From: an uncultured Clostridia bacterium
GTDB taxonomy: Bacteria > Bacillota > Clostridia > Lachnospirales > Anaerotignaceae
Reading direction: 5' to 3'
Assembly: GCA_910587735.1 (NCBI GenBank)
Contig: CAJUNT010000060.1
Span: 1 to 7,733 of the forward strand
DNA length: 7,733 bases
Shown: piece after piece, positions 1-5,401 of the stretch
Position numbering within the stretch: position 1 is the first letter of the stretch
Layout of the letters: every line of letters begins with the position of its first letter
Translations under genes and position numbers: made by a program
The notes under the pieces: model-generated
Told to the model about the DNA's origin: nothing
Database searches by the model: none
What the model saw: only the letters and a program-made list of their open reading frames with translations

Positions 1-61
1 CTAGCATATCAATTTTTAATATTCTATCTTTTTTAAAATATGGGTATCTAATTTCTTGCAA
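1..61 (-). CDS. 5' end of an uncharacterised gene with TTG start (partial, runs off left edge)
   Basis: Twenty codons are open from a TTG at 61-59 to the window edge, beginning (M)QEIRYPYFKKDRILKI and continuing through an internal ATG (7-5). The start is chosen because AAGGAGG lies at 75-69, exactly 7 nt upstream, and no ATG or GTG sits at that spacing. Position also supports it. It follows the other genes on the same strand, and its Shine-Dalgarno abuts the end of a 90-bp hairpin repeat just as at the 424-aa gene. The visible N-terminus is aromatic and basic with no signal peptide or membrane segment. From memory, similar N-termini (YP-F/Y-F-K/E-K-x-RILK) occur in clostridial proteins encoded near relatives of the 424-aa and 229-aa genes, but their names are uninformative and I assign no function. 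Too little is visible for a firm family call. Confidence 0.62.
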   Translation of the reverse strand, partial: MQEIRYPYFKKDRILKIDML

Positions 62-68
62 TATACTC

Positions 69-75
69 CCTCCTT
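69..75 (-). promoter_or_regulatory. Shine-Dalgarno AAGGAGG for the TTG-start gene
   Basis: Minus strand AAGGAGG, 7 nt before TTG at 61. This site decides the start of the partial gene. The repeat at 75-164 ends right at it. Confidence 0.7.
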
Positions 76-164
76 AAGACCTTGAGGGTTTCACCCTCAA
101 ACTCCCACTTCTTTCTTGAAAGAAAGAAGCAAAGAACTTTATTGCAAAAACTATCGTTTTTGCT
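75..164 (+). repeat. 90-bp three-hairpin repeat, copy 1 (adjacent to RBS)
   Basis: Three successive inverted repeats: 82-89/93-100 (TTGAGGGT stem, TTC loop), 108-116/121-129 (CTTCTTTCT stem) and 144-151/156-163 (GCAAAAAC stem, TATC loop). It matches 5299-5388 and 7499-7588, with an invariant second half (GAACTTTATT then the GCAAAAAC hairpin) and changed but still pairing first and second stems. On the minus strand it forms the leader immediately before the Shine-Dalgarno of the TTG-start gene. Open frames that cross it are repeat translations, not genes. Confidence 0.9.
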
Positions 165-176
165 TACAAATATTAT

Positions 177-205
177 TTTATAATAAAAAAATTTTAATTC
201 AGCAA
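177..205 (-). promoter_or_regulatory. Candidate sigma-A promoter upstream of the TTG-start gene
   Basis: On the minus strand, TTGCTG (205-200) is followed by a 17-nt very AT-rich spacer and TATAAA (182-177). The -10 matches 5 of 6 consensus bases and the -35 only 3 of 6. Initiation would fall near position 170, giving a leader of about 110 nt that contains all three hairpins of the 75-164 repeat before the ribosome binding site. Such matches are easy to find in AT-rich DNA, so this is tentative. Confidence 0.35.
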
Positions 206-380
206 AACGTAGTTTCGCATAAAAGTTTTTTGTCAAACTTTTTTTCAAAAAAGTTTGCAGGTGTGGACAGCGTCCACAAAATAATATTGTTTCGTTAAAA
301 CCTTGAGAGCGTTGCTCTCAAACTCTCACCCGCTTTTGAAAAAGCGGGGCAAAACTTTTAAAGGAAAACTTCGTTTTCCT
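202..380. repeat. Head-to-head pair of three-hairpin repeats (composite unit A), fills the spacer after the Hsp70-like gene
   Basis: Two repeats face each other. Left arm (reversed): 202-208/212-218 (GCAAAAC, one mismatch that becomes G-U in minus-strand RNA), 234-244/247-257 (CAAACTTTTTT) and 262-268/272-278 (TGTGGAC, AGC loop). Right arm: 303-310/314-321 (TTGAGAGC), 329-336/341-348 (CCCGCTTT) and 362-369/373-380 (AGGAAAAC, TTC loop). The arms are separated by a spacer reading AATAATATTG then TTTCGTTAAAAC. A closely matching unit, with an almost identical spacer, lies at 3083-3300. Together with copy 1 it accounts for most of the 337-bp gap between the two genes; no other gene is seen there. 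Confidence 0.88.
362..380 (-). terminator. Hairpin after the Hsp70-like gene, possible weak terminator
   Basis: Minus-strand AGGAAAAC-GAA-GTTTTCCT, 18 nt beyond the stop codon and followed by TTAAAAGTTTTG. The stem has few G-C pairs and the T-tract is short and interrupted, so it may equally be a processing or mRNA-stability hairpin. The identical hairpin follows the 229-aa gene at 3281-3299. Confidence 0.3.
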
Positions 381-398
381 AATTGTTAATGGAATTAT

Positions 399-3026
399 TT
401 ATTTTGTTCCATCAAAAAAACTACCTTCCCACTCATCACTTTCAAATGGGAAATATCTTTTTTCACCCATCAAAAGCTGTCCGTCTTTTCTTGCAATAGG
501 CAATGCACAAAATCCCCATTTATCACCATACGAAAATGTAAACAACTTCATTTCATCATCTACTATATTATCAATGTCGTCCTGCAATATTTTATCTGCA
601 TATTCTTCACTTGTCTGTTCGTAAGTGGTTTGCTGTAATTCTTCTGGCAATATCGTCAACTGATAAGTATGCAATATTATGCCCTCTTGATTTTTCAATA
701 TTAAATCTATTTTTTCCGTATCAATATTTTTAGATACAAAACCATATGTTTTTGTGATTTTTTCAAAACTAGACATCATAATCACTTCAGTGTCATTATA
801 TGTAAATGTTGTAAGTTGATAAGGTGTGATAGGCACTTCATCCGTCAATATCGGCGCAATCAAACCAATTTTTTTGGCATTTTCATATTGTATTGCACCC
901 TCCACACAACTTAACTTGTAATGTTGTGCTGTTTTTTTGCCTCCAGAAGTTTCAATGATTTTACCGGGCATATATTCCTTCATAGCCTCTCGAAATAAAT
1001 CAATACTGCTTGTCTGTCCTGTCAATTTAATAAAACTGTAATCTTGTAATAAATCCTGTTCATAGAGAGGTTCTATAAACTTTTTAACAATACCATAAAT
1101 ATCTCCTTTTATTAAAAAATCAATTTCCTGTTTGTTTATGACAATTTCAGGTAAATCTGTGATTAACTGCATCGTATTGTTTTTCAATATGACATTTAGT
1201 TTCCAAGTCTGTTCCGCTATGATTTTAGTATCATTTTCATTTTTTTTGATACCTTGTTTGTGAAAAATCGTTCTTGTAATGTTTGTATTTTTATAAAAAT
1301 CTAATTTGATATTTTCTGCTAAATTCCACAAAAAGTAAAAATTGCTTTTTACTTTGTTATAGCTTTCTGTATCTTTTTGTTTGTATTTTAAAAACTGTGT
1401 TGGTATGACGTTTTCGCAGTTGTCATATTGTTTTTCTAATTCTTCATACAATGCATTTTTTCCAAATTCATCTATATATTTGTAAATTTCTGTACTGCTT
1501 GTATGGAACAATTCCCCAATAAAAGGCACTTTTTGCTTTTGATAATATGCCGAAAACAATATTTTTAAATATTGCATAATGCGATAAGTAATATTATTTC
1601 CTCCAAAATGAATATCACCATTGGCATATACTGTTTTTAAATCTAATTGATAAGTGATTTTGTTATCCTCTATATCATAAATACAACTTGTTAAATCTGT
1701 TGTACCACCTCCACAATCAATTACAAGTGCTTTATACTGTTCTTTTTCTTCAAAATTTTTATTTTTAATCTGGTTTGAAATGCTGTTATACAACACTGCA
1801 ATGCCCTCATCTAGTGCAGTAATGGTTGATACTGTATAATCTTCTCCAAGTATTTCAGTATACATATCTAAAAACTGTTGTTTTTGTCTGATGGGGCTTG
1901 TGATATGCAACTTTTTATATTTGCATTTGTGTCTCTGCTCAGCCGATTGAATAATGTAATAAAAATATTGTTTCAATATTTCTTTTCGGGGAACAAAAGC
2001 AATATTTCCTTTTTCGTCATATACTTCTTCTATTTTTTCATAATTGTTTACCCATTTTTTTATTTCATAAAATACGCTTGCTTTTCCGCTAAAACTATCT
2101 CTTGCTGTCGTATAAACTGCATCATAGCCATAGCGATAAGCAATATTTTGTTCATTAGAACAGTCTTTCACAGCAATAACAGTAGGGAATGTTTCTACAA
2201 ATATTTTTTCGTCATTTTCGTTTACTGTTTTAAATTTAATTTTATCTATGCTATCAAACTGTATACCTCTTTTTATCAATTCCTTTTGTGTATGCTCTGG
2301 ATATTGTCGCTCATCCATGTAAGCACCTAATGCCGTATTACTTGTACCAAAATCTATTACGAGTGTTGTACTGATTTCTTTTGTACGACTAATCAAAAGT
2401 TCCGCTATTGTTTTGGTATAACAGTTGTATTGTATAGGTTGCAATTTCGCCAAACCATAATAATAACAATAAAACGCCCTTGATGTTGCCTCATCTAAAA
2501 AACCTAAACTGTAATTTTTATAAATTGCTTCTTGTAAATCGGACTTCATCATTCTATAATTGTTTATCAAAAAGTTCTGTCCGTTTTGCTGTATCATATT
2601 CCATATACCACATACATTTTTTTGTTCATCTAACAAAAGCACATTTCCACCATATTTTTTATCTGTTACAACAATATATTGGTCATCTGCCGTGATGTCA
2701 TTGTCCAAATACGCTGCAATACGTGCTGTAATGCTGAACTGTTTTTCAGAACTGATACAATTCAAATGTTTTTTTAATTTATTCAACACTTCTTTATTCC
2801 AATCTTCAGAATAAAAATCAATGTATTCAAACTGCTGTTGTCCTCTATATTTGAGTATGGTGTCAATGATATATTTTCTATCTAGTTTGTATGCAACACC
2901 AATTACAATTTTTTCTGTTTTGCAAATATCTCTTAACTGGAGTGTTGTCAGTCGTTCCAGTTCTTCACGACTGTATAAAGCGTGTGTTGGCTTTTCTCCT
3001 TTGTGTAGTTGATAGGTATATTTCAT
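399..3026 (-). CDS. Hsp70/actin-fold ATPase-like protein with SAP-like N-terminus
   Basis: 875 aa, soluble, no signal peptide or membrane helix. Residues about 19-62 (REELERLTTLQLRDIC...) resemble a SAP-type helix-extended-helix motif. Residues about 63-215 are unassigned. An Hsp70-like nucleotide-binding region follows: phosphate-1 VIDFGTSNTALG (223-234), a connect-like TALDEGIAVLY (403-413), phosphate-2 VIDCGGGTTDLT (435-446), GDIHFGGNN (470-478, like the GDTHLGGED of DnaK) and adenosine-type IKLTGQTSS (666-674). The ATP-contacting Asp and Gly residues appear intact, so ATP binding is plausible. The tail (about 710-875) shows no recognisable DnaK substrate-binding domain, so a DnaK-type chaperone role is doubtful. 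The start has GGAGGAG a few bases upstream. A 299-bp repeat-filled spacer separates it from the preceding gene, so it may have its own promoter. Distant members of this fold include the SrfB and DUF-type Hsp70-like proteins. The exact subfamily is not determined. Confidence 0.88.
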   Translation of the reverse strand: MKYTYQLHKGEKPTHALYSREELERLTTLQLRDICKTEKIVIGVAYKLDRKYIIDTILKYRGQQQFEYIDFYSEDWNKEVLNKLKKHLNCISSEKQFSITARIAAYLDNDITADDQYIVVTDKKYGGNVLLLDEQKNVCGIWNMIQQNGQNFLINNYRMMKSDLQEAIYKNYSLGFLDEATSRAFYCYYYGLAKLQPIQYNCYTKTIAELLISRTKEISTTLVIDFGTSNTALGAYMDERQYPEHTQKELIKRGIQFDSIDKIKFKTVNENDEKIFVETFPTVIAVKDCSNEQNIAYRYGYDAVYTTARDSFSGKASVFYEIKKWVNNYEKIEEVYDEKGNIAFVPRKEILKQYFYYIIQSAEQRHKCKYKKLHITSPIRQKQQFLDMYTEILGEDYTVSTITALDEGIAVLYNSISNQIKNKNFEEKEQYKALVIDCGGGTTDLTSCIYDIEDNKITYQLDLKTVYANGDIHFGGNNITYRIMQYLKILFSAYYQKQKVPFIGELFHTSSTEIYKYIDEFGKNALYEELEKQYDNCENVIPTQFLKYKQKDTESYNKVKSNFYFLWNLAENIKLDFYKNTNITRTIFHKQGIKKNENDTKIIAEQTWKLNVILKNNTMQLITDLPEIVINKQEIDFLIKGDIYGIVKKFIEPLYEQDLLQDYSFIKLTGQTSSIDLFREAMKEYMPGKIIETSGGKKTAQHYKLSCVEGAIQYENAKKIGLIAPILTDEVPITPYQLTTFTYNDTEVIMMSSFEKITKTYGFVSKNIDTEKIDLILKNQEGIILHTYQLTILPEELQQTTYEQTSEEYADKILQDDIDNIVDDEMKLFTFSYGDKWGFCALPIARKDGQLLMGEKRYFPFESDEWEGSFFDGTK

Positions 3027-3127
3027 GCTCTCTCCTCCAGTTTATTTATATTAATAATGAAACAATTCCGAGTGCAAAGGTAAAGTTTTTTGTCAAACTT
3101 TTTAGGGGAAAAGTTTGTAGGGTGTGG

Positions 3128-3162
3128 GGTGCTGAATGTCCAGTGGACATTCGCCCAGCACC
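3128..3162. repeat. Nested hairpin inserted in the loop of unit B
   Basis: GGTGCTG (3128-3134) pairs with CAGCACC (3156-3162). Inside it AATGTCC (3135-3141) pairs with GGACATT (3145-3151) around an AGT loop, leaving CGCC bulged on one side. It is followed by a GC-rich stretch (3163-3188) that has no match elsewhere in the window. In unit A the same position holds only a 3-nt loop (269-271). The composition is clearly more GC-rich than its surroundings. Confidence 0.8.
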
Positions 3163-3280
3163 GACCGGAGCGAAGCGTAGACCAACGTCCCACAAATAAA
3201 TAATATTGTTTTGTTAAAACATTGAGAGCGTTGCTCTCAAACTCTCACCAACTTTTGAAAAAGTTGGACAAAACTTTTAA

Positions 3281-3299
3281 AGGAAAACTTCGTTTTCCT
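3281..3299 (-). terminator. Hairpin after the 229-aa gene, possible weak terminator or processing site
   Basis: Minus-strand AGGAAAAC-GAA-GTTTTCCT starting 26 nt after the stop at 3326, then TTAAAAGTTTTG. Identical to the hairpin at 362-380. The stem is AT-rich and the T-tract is poor, so read-through into the Hsp70-like gene is expected. Confidence 0.3.
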
Positions 3300-3325
3300 A
3301 ATCACAAACGGAATTTTATTTTTTG

Positions 3326-4015
3326 TTAATAATTCATAATATGTTCTATTTTCATCAAATCATCTACACCAATCACACCAAAAATATTTTCCCAATACAC
3401 TTCCACAGTACATTTAAAAGGCAAAAACAAATATTTTATAACCTCTAGCTTTTGCTCTTTTTGCTCTGTTTGTTTTGTTCTCAAATAAAATATAATTTCG
3501 TCTTTTTCTTCTGCATTTGAAAAAATATAGGTACTTGTAAATATTCTCCTTACGGTGTCTCTAAGCAAATAAATCCCTTCACCTGTTTCATACAAACGCA
3601 ATAGATTATTCGCAAGTGTTTTTTTCTCATCTGGTGTAAACACATTTATTTTCTGTTTAACATACTCCCCAAAATATCCCTTTTCCAAATCTCTTATAAT
3701 GAAATGAATGTAGTATTCTCTTTTATTCATACCCATAAGCACATCAATATCTTTTAAATGATGTATCGCCAAATCGTGACAAACTTCTATTGTTTCCTGA
3801 TTTTCATTGAGATTCGGTTCAAACAGTTCCTTAAATATGTCAAAATATCTGTAATAGGGGTTGATTTCTACACGTTTGAGTATATCTTTTTCATTTATAC
3901 ACTCCATACTCAACTCCATATAAGCAGAAAAAGGTTGTCCTATGGTATAAAAAATATCACTTTCATCAATCCCTTTTTGTATTGCTTTTATGGCAAGTTC
4001 CCAAATATAATTCAT
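3326..4015 (-). CDS. Uncharacterised 229-aa soluble protein, coupled to the 424-aa gene
   Basis: 229 aa, rich in Tyr, Phe, Ile and Glu/Lys, predicted mostly helical, with no signal peptide, membrane helix or catalytic motif I can recognise. Distinctive segments likely to be conserved are INPYYRYFDIFKELF (51-65), GMNKREYYIHFIIRD (95-109), LYETGEGIYLLRDTVRRIF (141-159) and YWENIFGVIG (208-217). The start ATG overlaps the stop of the preceding gene as ATGA (4015-4012), and AGGAG at 4027-4023 lies 7 nt upstream. The two proteins are therefore probably made together and may form a complex. From memory, proteins of this type occur beside relatives of the 424-aa protein in Lachnospiraceae and other Clostridia, sometimes with an unhelpful automatic name such as iron-dependent peroxidase. 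Nothing in this sequence supports a peroxidase, so I give no function. Confidence 0.88.
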   Translation of the reverse strand: MNYIWELAIKAIQKGIDESDIFYTIGQPFSAYMELSMECINEKDILKRVEINPYYRYFDIFKELFEPNLNENQETIEVCHDLAIHHLKDIDVLMGMNKREYYIHFIIRDLEKGYFGEYVKQKINVFTPDEKKTLANNLLRLYETGEGIYLLRDTVRRIFTSTYIFSNAEEKDEIIFYLRTKQTEQKEQKLEVIKYLFLPFKCTVEVYWENIFGVIGVDDLMKIEHIMNY

Positions 4016-5286
4016 ACTATCTCTCCTATACAGTGATATTCTGGAAACAATATTTGTATTTCTGAAACAATAAAACTCATTTTGTCTAGCATTAAATAAT
4101 CTTCTTTATTGTGTGCTTCAAATTTGATAAGCATGACTTTTTTAAATCTGTCTATACGAATATTTTCATCTATAAAATGATTGCAGTCTGATGTCTGTTG
4201 TATTTTGTTGTAGTGTTCCAATATTTCTACATCTATAAATGTCAAATCTTTTGCTGTTTCGTAACATTGCATCAGTCTTGCAATTTCTCCCTTTGTACGA
4301 ATAACAAGTGATTTCACACTGGCAAATCTTCCTGCAAAACCTAATTCTCTTTTATTAGAAAGCACTTCATATATAAATTTTTGTCTGTCTTTTAAATTGC
4401 TGTTATTTTCAATTTTGACTAATGCCCAATTATTTTGTTTTTCATAGTGCGAAACAATTACAATATTGTTTTCATATCGCTTTAAATATTCAAAATCGGT
4501 ATTGCCCAAATCTGCCATATAACCGTTTTCTGTGCCTTCTTCCTCTATGGATACAATATGTTCAAAATTGATTCTGTCTTTTGCAGGCATAGGGAAAGAC
4601 TTGTCCGACAATGTAATATGTTTGATATTCCAAACAGGAATATGATTGATTACTTTGTATGTTTCGTACTCCTCCAAATCAACAGTAATTTCTGTAATGG
4701 TTTCACCATTTCCGAATACAGTATCTGTATGTAGTACAATATCAGCAAATCTATAAGCATAAGGGCAATTTATCGTATTCCATTGACTACCGTTCACCTG
4801 AAAAATATGATATATTTTTTCTATTTCCTCCATATATCTTGTAGTCTGTTTCAATATCACTTTGACTTCATATTTGTTTTTATCTGTCTGTATCAATGCC
4901 TTATATTCTCTATTGCTTTTTAATATTTCATGAAATGTCAAAGCATCACATTTTAAAAATATGCTGGTCAATATAATGCTTTTTCCTGCATTGAGTTTTT
5001 CAGTGATTTCAGACAGGTCAAACAATTCTTCTGTTTCTTCCTCCAGTATGGGGTGAAAAAATTCGCTGATAGGGTCAACATCTTTTCTGTCTAATATGGT
5101 AGTATAAATATAAAATTTCTCTAATGGGTCATCAATTTCGTTATAAATTCGCTTTTCTAATTTATCATACATATCCATATTGTAATCCACGATATGCGTA
5201 TATACATCTTCTAATACTTTGCGAAACATTCGCCTTTCGTCTAAATTTGAAATGTGTTTTAACCTCTGTTGTATCAGCTCTTTCAT
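4012..5286 (-). CDS. Uncharacterised 424-aa soluble protein
   Basis: 424 aa. The start at 5286 is chosen because AGGAGGTGA lies directly upstream (5299-5291). An in-frame ATG at 5322 would add 12 residues encoded by the hairpin repeat and has no ribosome binding site. Residues 1-60 (ELIQQRLKHISNLDERR..., then DMYDKLEKRIYNEI) are helical and charged, and the motif DPISEFFHPIL follows at 71-81. The remainder alternates short strands and helices, including CPYAYRFADIVL (174-185), PVWNIKHITLSDKSFPMP (217-234) and a C-terminal segment ending in FPEYHCIGEIV. There is no membrane helix, signal peptide, nucleotide-binding loop or recognisable enzyme motif. From memory it resembles a clostridial family sometimes auto-named normocyte-binding protein, a label with no functional value here. 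Translational coupling to the 229-aa gene suggests that the two products act together. Confidence 0.88.
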   Translation of the reverse strand: MKELIQQRLKHISNLDERRMFRKVLEDVYTHIVDYNMDMYDKLEKRIYNEIDDPLEKFYIYTTILDRKDVDPISEFFHPILEEETEELFDLSEITEKLNAGKSIILTSIFLKCDALTFHEILKSNREYKALIQTDKNKYEVKVILKQTTRYMEEIEKIYHIFQVNGSQWNTINCPYAYRFADIVLHTDTVFGNGETITEITVDLEEYETYKVINHIPVWNIKHITLSDKSFPMPAKDRINFEHIVSIEEEGTENGYMADLGNTDFEYLKRYENNIVIVSHYEKQNNWALVKIENNSNLKDRQKFIYEVLSNKRELGFAGRFASVKSLVIRTKGEIARLMQCYETAKDLTFIDVEILEHYNKIQQTSDCNHFIDENIRIDRFKKVMLIKFEAHNKEDYLMLDKMSFIVSEIQILFPEYHCIGEIV

Positions 5287-5298
5287 TTCTTCACCTCC

Positions 5299-5388
5299 TA
5301 AGACCTTGAGGCTCCGCCTCAAACTCCGTCCGCTTTCTTAAAAGAAAGCGGAGCAAAGAACTTTATTGCAAAAACTATCGTTTTTGCT
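5299..5388 (+). repeat. 90-bp three-hairpin repeat, copy 2 (between the pseudophosphatase and 424-aa genes)
   Basis: Stems 5306-5312/5316-5322 (TTGAGGC), 5329-5339/5342-5352 (TCCGCTTTCTT) and 5368-5375/5380-5387 (GCAAAAAC, TATC loop). Differs from copy 3 (7499-7588) at 5 of 90 positions, two of which are a compensating change in the second stem. It fills the 115-bp gap almost exactly: one end is 14 nt from the stop at 5402 and the other touches the Shine-Dalgarno at 5299. Confidence 0.92.
5368..5387 (-). terminator. Hairpin just after the pseudophosphatase gene, role uncertain
   Basis: Minus-strand GCAAAAAC-GATA-GTTTTTGC starts 14 nt past the stop and is followed by AATAAAG, not a T-tract. 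As a terminator it would be poor, and the next gene needs read-through unless it has its own promoter. It could instead protect the upstream message from 3' exonucleases. Confidence 0.2.
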
Positions 5389-5401
5389 CTGTTTATCAGT
5401 A

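Larger units (their letters stand above)
3083..3300. repeat. Head-to-head three-hairpin repeat (composite unit B) with expanded loop
   Basis: Second copy of the unit at 202-380. Left arm (reversed): 3094-3102/3109-3117 (CAAACTTTT) and an outer stem 3123-3128/3189-3194 (TGTGGG/CCCACA). The third hairpin of this arm is absent. Right arm: 3222-3229/3233-3240 (TTGAGAGC), 3248-3255/3260-3267 (CCAACTTT) and 3281-3288/3292-3299 (AGGAAAAC). Relative to unit A, the second right-arm stem changes from CCCGC/GCGGG to CCAAC/GTTGG, two paired substitutions. It fills most of the 299-bp gap between the 229-aa and Hsp70-like genes. The remaining 3041-3082 is AT-rich and could hold a promoter, but I see no convincing -35/-10 pair. 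Confidence 0.88.

Noticed and set aside
48..298. Small open frames on both strands over 48-298
   Set aside because: They run through the palindromic repeats and lack ribosome binding sites; their peptides are by-products of repeat sequence.
3041..3082. Promoter for the Hsp70-like gene
   Set aside because: TTGCAC is followed at 17 nt only by TTAATA, a poor -10, and the better TATAAA lies at 21 nt spacing; the region is AT-rich and the match is not convincing.
1878..3199. Plus-strand open frames within and beside the Hsp70-like gene
   Set aside because: They lie antisense to a convincing coding gene and have Phe/Cys/Ser-rich composition typical of shadow frames of AT-rich DNA.
5287..5322. Upstream ATG at 5322 for the 424-aa gene
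   Set aside because: The extra residues are encoded by the hairpin repeat, there is no ribosome binding site in front of it, and AGGAGGTGA sits correctly before the ATG at 5286.
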